From the NCBI RefSeq assembly GCF_000003815.2, contig NC_049981.1, forward strand, positions 32,046,469-32,110,468: a stretch of DNA of 64,000 nucleotides. The letters are read 5' to 3'. Shown here one piece after another: positions 33,595-51,927 of this stretch. The stretch is from Branchiostoma floridae. Lineage: Eukaryota; Chordata; Leptocardii; Amphioxiformes; Branchiostomatidae. The position numbers were made by a program, and so were the translations under genes. The notes beneath the pieces were generated by a model. It saw only the letters and a program-made list of their open reading frames with translations, did not search any database and was not told the DNA's origin. Every line of letters begins with the position of its first letter. The stretch's first letter is position 1.

Positions 33595-33697
33595 CAAAAC
33601 AGTGAGGAAGATCAGTCGGCGCCGGTGTGCTCTATATTCTACAACTACTGGACAGTATTTCTCTCCACACATTTGCTTTGTTGCTGCACTGTCCACC

Positions 33698-38544
<4,847 letters not shown>

Positions 38545-40619
38545 CTATAGAATATATCATTTTAATCAATATCATCGGTCAAATCTTGTTTGTGTGGGAC
38601 TAGACCCTGATTAACTAAACCCTGCTGTATTTATCTAGCACAAAATGCTGATCAAGTTTGTATCACTGTACACAGGGATGCCTAAGCCTATGTATCCATG
38701 CAAATTTTACAAAACCCATAAATTTTATGGAATAGAAATGGTCCTAACAGTACATAATCTTACCTTACCTTACCTAGTCATAGGTACATAGACACAACTT
38801 GTCTTTGGTCAGGGGGCTGCTACCAACCACACGTTGACAATAGATAATAAGAGTGGGTATATTGTTACAAGAAGTGTCAAAATTTTCTCCTGCTAGTGGA
38901 CTAGAAGTAAGACCTTAATATGTAACTTCAACAACAATTCATGATCTGAGGTCATGCAGGATGAAATTTTTTTTTTCAAAACCTCCTGTTTTTGTTTGGT
39001 GCAGTTGTATTTCTCATGACATGAGCAATGTACATATATGTACCAAGAGTCCTAGCATAATGTACTAAGATAGCTTGCTAATGTTGTCTCATGTCTAACC
39101 AGTGCAAAGACCAAGTCTTTTTGTGAGAAATTGTAAATTAAACACTCAGTCATTGAAGTCTTAATCTTTCTCTTGTCTACGTCAACAATATGCCTGATGT
39201 AGTTACATGGTAATACAAAGTGCATCAGATTATGACTTAGTAAGTTGGTCACTGTGCATTCTTTGCTTGATTCTATTTGCTCCTCTCTATGATTGTGGCT
39301 GTCTGTATTTGAACTTATGTTATTTCTGAAGGCATTCCATATTGATTACGCATACGTCTTGCCATCTTTACAAAAGAAAACAACAGTCAGAGTGGGTTTT
39401 TTTCTGTTCACTCTAAGAAAGTTTATTTTCAAACAAATTTACAGCTTAAGATAATCAAGACAGCATCCATCTTCAACCACCATTACCTTTCCTCAGTTTC
39501 TGGATATAAAACTGCATTTTTGGTTTTACCAATCACCAAAGAATAAAGAAAGACACTCAGTATAAATTTGCAACATACATTTTTGTACTTTTCATAATAC
39601 TCCATCTTTATATAAAGTAATAATAAAAGACCACAGCATCCTTCTATGAGGATCCTGTCTGAAATCATTTAGATCAAACAACAGATCATGATGACAAAAT
39701 ACTTTTTGATAGACTTGAATAACATTTGATAGGACACCTAAAATAAAACTCCTACATGACTTAATATGTATTTACAAAGTAGAGAACAAAACTTGTCAAC
39801 CATTTCAGCAAGCAGCCAAACAAGAATTGTAGAAACATAGAAGTAAATATTTACTATATTTCAGCACACAGTCCAAGTTGCCTCCTTTGGGACACATACT
39901 TCGCTATAACAAGCTTATTTCTAATGTCTATTACAAAGTGTGCTTTTCATATCATAAGCTGGCTTGAAAGTTAAGTTAACTTGGTATTCTTATTGTATTC
40001 TTATCATTTATAAAAAAATTCTTACCGCCCTAAAAGGCGTCCATGTTATACAATATTACAGTTTACATAACCTTCTCTGTGCAGCCTAACCGTCTAACCA
40101 GTACACATTTTGTGCCAAACACCTGCCCCCAGAGGGAGTATTGTCAGCAGAGCACACACATGTACAAGCACAAGGCATAAGGCATTAGACTCCTAAGTCC
40201 TATGTGCAAGCAAAGAGGTTAAAAACCTCCTTGGTGCAAGGTACAACTTTTATATTTCTATATTTTTGCTTTCATTTCAAGACCAAATCTTTTAGTATAC
40301 ACTGTGTAGCACACTTGATTCCAGGTAATTTTGTGAGCACATCATTTCTTTAAGTAAAAAATCTCGCATCCTATAAAACACGGGAATATTATTCGTACAT
40401 AAGAGATCTTAGCTACATGTTCACTCTCACACAGTCCAGAACAATACAGATCACACCATTCATATCATTCTATTATATTATGTTATCTTAAAATAATTCT
40501 CTCTTCACTTAAAGCTGCTCAACATAGGGGCATTAATGGAATCTGAAATATACAAGATTAGTCACAGAGTACCAGACTGCTGTCAGTGGAACACAGTGCA
40601 GAGGACAGGGTGGAGCGGA
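38545..40619. other. Tail-to-tail region between RNLS and NFKB
   Basis: The two genes converge here, so the region should hold both 3' untranslated regions. Candidate signals are AATAAA on plus at 39,542-39,547 and its inverse TTTATT (minus) at 39,422-39,427. That arrangement would make the transcripts overlap slightly. No exon or RNA gene was recognised. Confidence 0.45.
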
Positions 40620-40792
40620 CTAGTGCACGTCCGCCGTTCTCGCCGTGTCAGCCTGCCCCGCCCCTTTGTGGTGACTGACATCTGTCATCCCCTCCCCGCT
40701 GGACAGCTGCATGGACACAATGGACTGTTCCAGCCCCGAGTCAAAGTTCGGGCTGGCGATGTGACCCCTGACCTTCTCGGCATCCAGGGTGG
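40620..40792 (-). CDS. NFKB1: Last coding exon with DSG phosphodegron
   Basis: Residues 977-983 read DSGLEQS, with the same spacing as the IKK-phosphorylated, beta-TrCP-recognised DSG-x3-S motif of vertebrate p105. It is preceded by SPNF and followed by [12 protein letters not shown]. The exon ends ADVH-stop at 40,620. Signal-induced degradation of the precursor is therefore likely an ancestral chordate feature. Confidence 0.9.
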
Positions 40793-43700
40793 CTGTGGGG
40801 ACAGAGGACAAGATGTCAGGAAAACTCAGAACTTTTCAGTCATTTCCACAGGGACTGTGATACTTACATACATGTATATAACAGTTTAAACAGAGTCTGT
40901 ATTGTCCAGAAGACTAAGGCCATACCAGATTAATTTGTTGGTTCTTAGAGTCAGACATTTTCGCATGAAAGTTCCCTAAGAGGTCACCAAGAAAACAAGG
41001 CTGGGATAAAAACTTAAAAAAATAAAAAAATAAACTTGTCTGGTCCAGTCCTCACCTGGTGCTGTTGCCATAGTAGGCGCTCCTGTAACCATGGAAACCT
41101 CAGGCTTGCCTTTCATGGCTCCATCAATGATGCTGATGGTGTCATGACGACCAATTTCCTCCAGGCCTGCCCGTAACTTAGCAACTGTTCCCTCCATCAT
41201 CTAAATAACAACATGTAACTTAGCAACCATTTCCTCCATCATCTAAACAACAGCAACATGTAACTTAGCAACCGTTCCCTCCATCATCTAAATAACAACA
41301 TGTAACTTAGCAACCAATTCCTCCATCACCTAAATATTCAAAAACATGTAACTTAGCAACCGATTCCTCTATCTAAACAACAACATGTAACTTAGCAACC
41401 AATTCCTCTATCATCTTAAAAACAAAAACGATTATGGTACTCCTTACTTGTTTCATTCTTCCCATTTTTGTTCATGTGATACTCGAAATTGCAATTTCAA
41501 ACTTGCTCAGAATGTTTTTAATTGTAACAGTGGAAAAATGTCAGTGATGTCATTTTTATTAATTTACGACAACCCAGTCCCCCGGTCTTTCTCTGACCTC
41601 CCACGTGGTGACCGCGTGTCCGCCCTTGCCTAGTCACACTTCCGCCCACCAACACCGGGGCTCTCATTCTGTCTTTCGTCCGCGGGAAGCGAGGCGCACG
41701 GAGACTCGCTCCCCGGTTTTCGACCCACCGCCAACCCCTTATCTCCTCCAATATCCTTACCATAGATAAACTGTAGTATTTGCTGTCACGTAGAGTTGTA
41801 TTCATGATTAGTTTGTTATCATATGTTATGATGTTCAGTGCCCGTTCTACTGACCTTTATCGATGTTATAGGCGTGTTTCTGTGGAAAAGTACGAGAATA
41901 AATCTTTTCCCTTTGTTTGCCAAACGCGTTTCGACTCCAGTTGTTTATAGTTAATTAGAAATACTCAGTGCTATGCAGCGGCCTGTATAAGATGATCCAG
42001 GCTTCCAGCAATAAATCAGAACATACAACAAAAACAACAAACCTCAAAGTTCTCCAGAAGAGCAGTGGTGGGGCTCGGGCGGAGCTTGAAGGCGTTGCTA
42101 AGGTTACCGAGGCCCAGCCGCTCGGCCAGCGCCCCCCAGTCCCGTCCGGGGCTGCTCTCGTCAAGTGCCTTTGAAAGGAAGACCCGTGATGTGCTGTCCA
42201 ATCTGGTCAGGTCCCCAGTGCCTGTAAAAAGGTCAATTATCTTAAAAGGAGTTGGTACAAACTTTGCTATTAACTCTACCTTTTGTTGACTGCCTTTTTG
42301 ATGTGTGTGGGATATTTGCAATGCATTTCTGTTGATTAACTCCCTGCTGCCTAAAGCCCATAACCAATATACCCATTTTACCTTAGCAGACTGAAGATTA
42401 ACCCTTGTCCTGCTGGGATTCTTTTGCCAATTTAACACCCCCCAAGCTGATTTATTGATCAGATCAGTAAAACTTGACCTATTCTGTGCTACTGCTGCAG
42501 AGTTGCTTCCCCATTCGATGTGCTTTGCTGTGGTACATTGCCACATGGAGGTGGGAAATACCCCAACCCATGATAATACAGGACCCAGATACTGGCATTG
42601 TGCAATGCAACAACTGTTGCACGTAGCACGACCAGGGTTAAAAGATGTCTGTCAAATGAGTAGTTCCTGACCTTTGGTGTGAGTGAAGTGCGGAACGTCG
42701 GGCCGCTGGTGTTTGGGCACGTACGGCTTTCCGCTCAGGATGTCTCTCATCTGGGGAGGGAAACAAGACGCTCCAGTTAGGACATGCGACAGGAAGCAAA
42801 TGCACTTCTGAACCATTTCAGCGCATCTCTTCCACCAGCAGACCATGATGTAGTAATGAATGATACGTCTTACATCTCTCTCATACTAACATATACCACA
42901 GTATAAAACACACATGATGAAAGTCGAAGACAAAAAAGATAACCAAAGCATAAATGACATAACCTTTGTCATCTTTCTGTTTATTATGTTATCCAGATTT
43001 GCGTATCCAAAACATAGTCTGCTTTCCAAACCTGAGAACTAACCACTTTTTTTCATCCCCAAAATCCACACACTCAACACTATCTGGTTTATCATCTGTT
43101 GTTCCCTGCCACGCGAGTGATGGACATCCTTGCACGTAGATGTGGAAACAAAAATCATTTATTCAGAAACAATTCTGAAAAAGTTACCTCATCTGAGGCT
43201 GCCAGGTCCAGTGGAGTCTGACCCTTGGCCTCTGCGACCTCTGACCCTTGACCTTCCTCCTCCTCGTCCTTAGCCTCGTAGTTCTCCAGCCCGGGATCGG
43301 CGCCGGCCGCCATCAGCAGGGCCGCCATTCCCAGCATGCCCCTGCCGCTCGCCACGTGCAACGGGGAGTTCCCGTCAAAGTTCTGGGCATCGACGTCCGC
43401 TCCCGCCTGGAGGAATGGAAAACGTGTTAAGCAATTATCACATCTAATGACTGATCAATTCTCATCCCTTATTCTTGTAGATAAAGACAGCCCTTGGTGA
43501 GCACAAATACTCTTATGAGGCAGAATATCTCAATTCTGCAATAAATCTTCTTATAATCTGGACACAAATTATGACAAGAGTCATCCTATGGCTTATCCCT
43601 CCCACACACACAGAGATATAGAAAACAACAGTACTCCTGTTAGCAAAGCAATTAACAAAACAGCAAAACTCTTGCATGGTAAAGAATACATTTGTAAAAC

Positions 43701-46700
43701 TAAAGCATTGTTTGTTACCTGTGAGTTGAGAAAGAGGTCCCTTGGTCACCTCCAACTTAATGTTTATCAACATTTCATTACTCCAAAAGGAAGCCTTAGG
43801 CTTTTAATTTTCCCTGCACCAGTTAAATAATATGTATTATTCTTAATAGTTTATCATCTGCTGTTTAATAAATGTGTACAGCTGAATAAACAAAAAAAAT
43901 CACTAAAAATGAAAAACCAGTGTCTAGCTGACCTCGAGGATGAGGTACCCGGTGATGGCCAGGTTCTCGTTCTCCACCGCGTGATGCAGCGCTGTCCGCC
44001 CGCTCTTCCCGTCAGGAACGTTCACGTCCACCTTGGCCATGACCAGCTCCTTCAGCGCCCCAAGGTTACTCGCCATCACGGCCAGGTGCACAGGTGTGAA
44101 GCCTGCAGGAGACATGGAGGATCTTAGTTATTGTGGAAAACAAGATGAAATGGACTCAATTCCATATCTTCAAAATGACTTACGCCAATTTTTTTTAAAT
44201 TCCTTCTTCAACAGAAGGTGCCAAATATTAGCTTGTGAATTTTAGTGATTAGCGGCCCTTCCTCTTTAACTAGAGTAGAAGGCTCAGTGTTTGATTCCTT
44301 AGTGGTGTTGGAAGTACATTGTAATGTCTTTCTACATAGTTAGGATATCTTGTGTATCTGCCTAAGTCTTAAAGTGTTATCATAATGGTAAATATTGAGA
44401 ATTTCCCTCACCCTCAAAGTTATGCGCGTTGATGTCAGGAGTGTTGGCGACACCGGGTGCCTGGGCTGGGATGTTCCGCAGGATGGCCTGGAGACTCTTC
44501 TCATCGCCTGCAGGGGGGAGGGGGGCAGTCACCTTCAAGTTTACAACTTATCATATTGTACAAATTAAATGCATTTTAGAAGCAATTCATCAACCACCTT
44601 TAAGAGATTTCTTTTTCCCTATCAATTCCATTCCAGCTAGTCATCCCCTTACAATTTACAGTGTTTTTTTCTTAACATAACTTTTGTACAGTAACGTTAC
44701 ACCTTTTTTCAATCTACTTCAGATCTTACGTTACAACTTTCCACCACAAAGTCATTTCTATCCCCTCAAGAGTTCCTTAAATCTAATTGGATGTATGGAA
44801 ACTTTGATCAAAATCCATGATTCAAAGGTTCCATTTGGTCTGATTGGATAACTTGAAAAGGATCCTCAAGCCTGATTGGACAAGTTAAGAGATTCCCCCT
44901 TGTCTGATTGGATGATGTGAATGAAGCCTTACCAGCCTTAGCCGCCAGGTGCACAGCTGAGTTGCCATGGCGATCGGGCAGCCAGGGGTTTGCTCCGCAG
45001 CGCACCAGCAGGTCCGCCACCTGGGGCTGCTGGGTAATCACAGCCAGGTGCAGGGGAGTCTGGGTAATGGGAAAACCAAGTGTCATAAAGGGTCATTCCA
45101 TTTAGAAAATGGGGGATGAGTAGCAATTCTGTCCCAGAGGTTACAGGTAAGCAGGTTAGGCTCATACTGGGGACAAAGGTTAAAGGTTTTGGGTCACTGT
45201 CAGAGGTGGTTCTATTGATGACCCTGGGGGTCAGAGTCACATGATAGACAAAGGTTAAAGGTTACGTGTGACTGAACTGTCTGAGGTGTTTGTACTAGTT
45301 GATGACCCTGGGGTCATATGATAAACAAAGGTTACAGGTCATGCGTGACTGACCTGTCGGAGGTGGTTGTACTGGTTGATGACCCTGGGGTCACATGATA
45401 AAGAGAGGTTAAAGGTCATGTGTGACTAACCTGTCTGAGGTGGTTGTACTGGTTGATGACCCGTGCGTCGGGCAGGGTCAAGGTCACGTGCAGCAGGTTC
45501 TGCACCACCAGGGGGTTACTGTGGATGATGGCCAGGTGCAACGATCTGCAGGTAAAACATATGAAAACATCATTTAACAATAACTAGATTTAGTCGGCAG
45601 AGTGGGTAAAGTGAGCACCATATTGTCTTCAACGAAAGAAAATATTGCAATTTGAAACGACGGTTTGTCTGTTGCGGTTAGAAACATCACGATTGACACC
45701 AGATCCACTCACTTAGAGGACTAACTATTTGGCTTTATCTCCTTTAAGTTGGACTGTGTTTAAACAGAAAAGAAAAGAAAGAAAACTGACGTGTCTCCCT
45801 CGTCGTCCTGCACAGCTGTGAGGTGGCGCTGCACGGCCAGCAGCATCCGCACGTCCCCCGTGATGGCGTAGTCTCGCAGGGCGTTGGCCGTTCGCTCCGC
45901 CAGTTGCCAGGCAACATCCCCGTACTGCAGGGCACCCCGGCTGGGTCCCGTCGTACCTGTGGCAGTAGGAAACAAGGGATTTTAATGAAGTGATGGCGTA
46001 GTTTCGCAGGGCGTTGGCCGTTCGCTCCGCCAGTTGCCAGGCAACATCCCCGTACTGCAGGGCTGGAAATAAGGGAGTCTGAAGAAAATTCTGATTCACA
46101 TATGAAATGTGCAAATCTGCAATCTGTTTTTATTAAAACCATGTTTCTGGTCGTTGGTAACATTTAAGTACAAGTTGGAGAAAACTTCAAATGAAGAAAA
46201 ATTGAATGAACACTGCAAATGCCCTATCAACGCCGATAAATCTAAATGTACTGTCTTTACAAAGTTGCAAAAACTATCCCTGCCAATACTTCAACAAAAG
46301 TCCAGAGCTTTTGTCTGAGCTAATTTCCTTTCTGCTTGTCTGGTGTCATGAATTCATGGTGAAAAACACGGAAACAAAACCACCTCAAACATTTCAAGAT
46401 GTATATTCCCCGTTGTACCTTTCTGTTTGACTGCAGGATCAGGTTTAGTGAAGGCGCTGGGTTTCCACGGCTGCGGCCCCAAGCTGACAGCCTGCCCCTT
46501 CAGCCCTGCCTGGGCATCCCCTCCAATGTGAGCCTGGCTCATCGCCATGGAGTCCTCCATGGGGGCGGAGTCTGTGATGAGGTCATCGTCGTCGTCGGGC
46601 AGGGCGCTGTCGACAACCAGGTCATCGTCCTCCTCAGGCTGTCTGATTGGTCGATCCACGGAACCTGTGAGTGGACAAGGTTAAACATGATCCAAGGTCG

Positions 46701-49700
46701 CAAACTTTTTGTGTACAAAATACTGAACAATTTGTACCAGACAATTGCAATCAATAGGAATTCTCTAACTATATCAGTCTGTACTGCTATCTGTATAACT
46801 AATGATTATGACAAAAGTAAAGAAATAATTACCATAAAATACAGTATGCTCTTTTGGATGACATCAAGGCTATTTTCTCATCTTTCATTACATTCATTTC
46901 TTAAAGGAGGAAATGATAATGGTCATTTCCTGACCACTTTGTAGAAAACAAAAGTTCTTGATCAACTTATAACCAAAAAGCCTCCATTAGCTAATTTACC
47001 ACTTTACAAACAGCTGTTTATTGTACAATCTGAACTTGACCTTACCCTGATCCTTCATGGCACCCCCTCCGCCATACGCCTGGAAGGCCCCACCCCCTCC
47101 AAAGTGGAACGTTCCGCCGCCGATGGTGCTGCCAAATCCAAAACCACCCCCGTACATTCCTGTAGCAAAACAGACACATGCATGGACTCGGGTTTTGGGA
47201 ATCAGGTTTTCAAATATAAACCATAACATAAAAGTTGTGCATGTCTTTTGCTCAGGGCCAAAGCCGTATAGCAGCATTTTCAAGTTGTTTGGTAAACTTT
47301 ACAACACAAAACACTACCATGTCAGATTGAGTTTACCCTCTGTGCAGAGCCTCAGCTGTCAATATGGTGGTTAACAAAATCATGATTGCATAGTACTCAC
47401 CAGGACCGAACCCCCCTCCTCCTGCAGTGGGCCCTCCTGGCCCCCCTCCCCCGAAGTGGGTGTTGAAGTGTGGAACTGTCTTCTTCCTTTTCTTGCCGAT
47501 CTCTTCTTTATCTGTGGGAGTCAGAGAAATAATCACATCAAGATCATACTCACTCACTCTACTTCGAATACTACAACACCTGTCCTTGGTGCTGAACTTT
47601 CTTCACTCACAGACACAGTACCTGTTAGTATTGCAAAGACTTTTGATTTCAAAATTTTTCTGTGGTTTAACTTTAAAACTTGTTTTAAACTATGTACCAA
47701 ATCGCTGGTAGAGTTAAAGCACATGATTGAGTCTATGTTAAGGTGTGTAACCTTGGTATTTGTTTACAACATTCAAAATGGAAGTTTCAAACTGTACTAT
47801 GAAAGTAACTGTTATGCCTCAGGTTGAGAGTCAGGATAGTTTGTGTATGCATTGCAGAGTATCTATCCACTATATTTTAAGTTAAGTTTTAAACTGAGTA
47901 CCAAACTTAATGAAGTAACGATTGCATCTTGAGTTACAGTTTGAAACTGTTGTCGCTGGTGAGTAAAGGGTCTGGAGCTTACAAGTCTTAAGTATTGATT
48001 GCATTGACAGTTAAAGTTTGAAAGTGCATACCAAACTGCTGAGGCTGGTACGTGAAGGGTTTTTAACTATGTACCAAATTGCTGTTAGAGTTAAAAAATT
48101 TGATTGAGTCTATGTTAGGGTGTGTCAATTGCAAAGTATTTGTTTACAACATTCAAAATGGAAGTTCAAAACTCAGAACTGTTATGACTGGTTGAGAAAC
48201 AGGATAGCTTATATGTATGCATTGCAGAGTATCCATTCATTGTATTTAAAGTAAGTTTAAAATGAGTACCAAACTTAATGAAGTAATGATTGCATTGACA
48301 GTTAAAGTTTGAAAGTGCGTACCAAACTGCTGGGGCTGGTAGGTGAAGGGTTTTGGGTCGCTGAGTTCCCCGTCTGACTTCCTACGCAGCTGAACGTGCA
48401 CACTGATCGGCCTCTCGATAGCCATGTTGTGGTACGGCGGGGTCTTAAACACGATGGCAAACTGTGGAAACGGAAAACGTTAAGAAATTACAAGGGCTTT
48501 CTGTCATACTATGGCTGTAGAATACGTCGATGAAGGTTAGACATAAGATAGTAATAAGATATGCCAAAAAGCAGTTACTCAAGCAGTGGCTGTAGAATAG
48601 TAACATGATAAACTACCTAATGGAATTGCATACCAGCTTTGTGATCAGATTTAGTACAAATGCACCTGTACATGTTACATGTGGGACTGATGGATTTTAG
48701 TCATCGCATATTAGGGAATTCTCCAGCTTTTAACAAGAAGTCCAATCTAAGAAAAAGCCATTAAATTTAACATTGCTCCTTATAACCATTTCTCTTTCCC
48801 CAAAACTCAGTGACCTTCTTCCTTGTCCACACTTGAGCACTTAACAAACTGTGACTGTACAATTTTCTGTTGGTTACAAAAAAAGGCCGAAGTGTTAAGC
48901 AAGCCTCCTACATGACACCATGTGATGGTACTGACCTGTCTGTGGACGTCCGCAGGCCCAAAGTCTCCGTATGCCTCCCACTCTGATCCCCCATTGGTCG
49001 AATCATCTGCCTCCTCGTAGAAACGCACCTGGATGTCATCTGTGAAATAACATTAGTCAAAAGCTGACTCAGATGTTTACTGGTAGCCATAGTCTTATGT
49101 TTAATCAAAGAAGCTTGTTTCAATACTGCCAACTTGGTGAGTTTTTAAATCGTCGCTCAAAACATTTGCTTGATTGTTTTTCTAAACTGACCTACTTAAC
49201 AGTTGAAGGCATTTCTTTTCAGGGCTCTTAACCATTCAGTTCTTGCAATGCCACCTGTTAATAACTATGAAAATGCAGCAAAGATAGTCGAGTTTTCAAC
49301 TGGTTTGATGTAATGGTTTAACAAGAGATAGCAGCAAAAGTATCTGGCAAAGTGAAAATAACAGGCAAGTGACTGTCATATTAGGGTCAGGTTGGGTCAG
49401 GTCATGTGAAGTCAGGTCAGGTCAGGTGAGGTCAGGTCAGGTCATGTGAGGTCGCTCACCTTTCTGCACCTTGTCACACAGCAGGAAGACCTCGTCGCCG
49501 CCGGTTACGCAGCCGGAGTGGCGGTCCATCCGACAGATCTTCAGCGTGGAGGCGTTCGGGGCCTCTGTGATAACACAAGCATTGCGATTACTACCAGTAT
49601 TATACAGCATCAAAGACAACTTAATGCATTTCTTCATACTTTTATATACAAGGCTAGGGGTAATCCAAGTAATCAGTTCAGTCGGTGATGATCCAAGTAA

Positions 49701-51894
49701 TGTCATCATCATAAATTCAAAGTTCCACAGTTATGCAATGATGGGCACTATTTCCAGGACTGCTTTTAGATATGTAGAATTCGAAGAAACTGTACTAGAC
49801 TCACAGGATTAACCTACACATTCAAGATAAGTAAAATAAGTATCGTTGAAGAGATCCATTAGTCACATATGAGCACAGTTAATCGAATTTTCATCTAACA
49901 GTGACTTCTTTTTGGAGGTACGTGTGTACACCTACAAAAAGTCACTGTTAGTGGAAAATTCTATTAAAAGTAGAAAGTAAAAATAAGCTTGAACAGAGGA
50001 TACGTACTGCTATCGAATACGGCATCTGAGATGACAGGAGCGAGGGTGCGTGTGTACGCCCCGTTCTCTAAAACTCATACTATAACAGACAAGTAGTAAA
50101 CTACAAAGAGGCGAGGGTCAGACAAAGGCCAGGATACGTACTGCTGTCGAACACAGCGTCTGATATGACCGGAGCGAGGGTTCGTGTGTACGCCCCGTTC
50201 TCGTCCTGCAGGAAGGCCTGGAAGCAGACCCGCACCGCGCTCAGGTCCATCTGCTTCGCCTGATCCTGGGACTCCTTCGTGATCTGCTTCTTGTCTTGGT
50301 CTGAGGAAAATAAGAAATGTACAGAACAGCTGTGTTAGATTTGTATTCATTGCAGCAGCTTCTTATCTTGTCATGTTTTGAGGAAAGTACAAAATGCAGA
50401 GAACAGCAGTGTTAGGTTTGTATTTGTTGGAGACTTAACAGCTTCTTGCTTTGTCTTGTTCTGAGGAAAGAAGATGTCGTAAAACATCATGTTAGCTGTA
50501 TTAAACCATAGTAATTAGATACAAGTGTATCTAAGATTAGCCCATTTTTATGGAAATCTAGTTCCTTTCTCACCTGTCATTGTGTCAGTGTGGTTGTGGA
50601 TTTACTCTAAAATAACTGGTGGCGTTATTTGCTGTTGTATTCACATGTATTGCTTTAAATATACATTTCTACACAGTCACATGAAAAAGAGTTTTGGTAT
50701 CAAACCATCCTCTGTGATATTGTGAAAAAAAATCAAGAAACAAAATAGAGGTAGACTTAAGCTTCCTAACATTACAATAAAGCATGTTCAAACTACTGAG
50801 AGTAAAGAACAAGGGACACACCGCTAAACTTTTATCTCAAAAGTACTTTCCTGATGGAATGATTGAATGAAAGATTGATGAACAAAGAGCTCAGGATGTG
50901 CGTTTCCTCACCTGTGATGTACTTGTTACTGTCCTCCTCGTTCAGGTTGTCGAAGTCGGGGATGATCTTCCCGGTCTCCTGGCAACGGCGGGCGGCGACC
51001 AGCTCCTTCATCTTCCTCTTCTCCAGGATGGACGGGACGTTCTTCTTGGTCACATGGAGAACACCCAGGTTTGGGAAACTGGTTTCGAGAATAGAGAACA
51101 AAAGGTGTTACGGGGTCAGGATGGGAGGGGACGTTCTTCTTGGAACAAAAAGTGTTACTGAAACTCAGTGAAATTAGCTCCTGTTGTTTTAGTTGCAGGA
51201 GCTAAAAGTTTTGTTGCCGTGGGGTGGGGGGTGGGGGCGGGGTAGTGCTATGTCCCAAGTGCCGGAAAGTTCCATGCGTAGTCCCCCTTTTCTGGGACGA
51301 AGGATAGTGGATTCTATCCGAAACGTCTGACCGTTTCAAAACCATATCCAGTTGCTTGAGTAACTATTTTTGGTGTAAAGTTTGACAAAGATTATCTATT
51401 ATCATTTTGAACCATCATTTTCTGTGCATGTTATGTGCAGTGTAGCTACTAGTAGTAGTCTCTCCATCAGAGGAACTTGTTCTAAGTATGTAGTTGTTTA
51501 CTTACAATATTTTCAGGATGAAAACAAACACATAACATATTCTATTCCAGCCATGAGATGAGGAAGGCAGCTGAGGACTTAATGAAACACTGTCCAGGTA
51601 AATGTTATATTGGGATTCAAGAACCCTGGTTTTCTATAACACCTAGTACATATTTCTATGCAGCCTAAGTCTGTAAAACATTTTGAGTCCCTATAGGGAA
51701 TAATTATCAAACAGTTTGACTGAGGAGGTGTTCAACCTTAGTGGAAAGGAGGTTGAAAAAAACACTTCTGGAGAAACGAGTGACTCACGTTGCCGTCATG
51801 TCCTTAGGCCCGACCTGCACCACACAGAACCCGTCCTCGTTGCACTGCTTCCCCACCAGGTACAACTTAACAACCAACCACTCTATGTGTGTCT

Positions 51895-51927
<33 letters not shown>

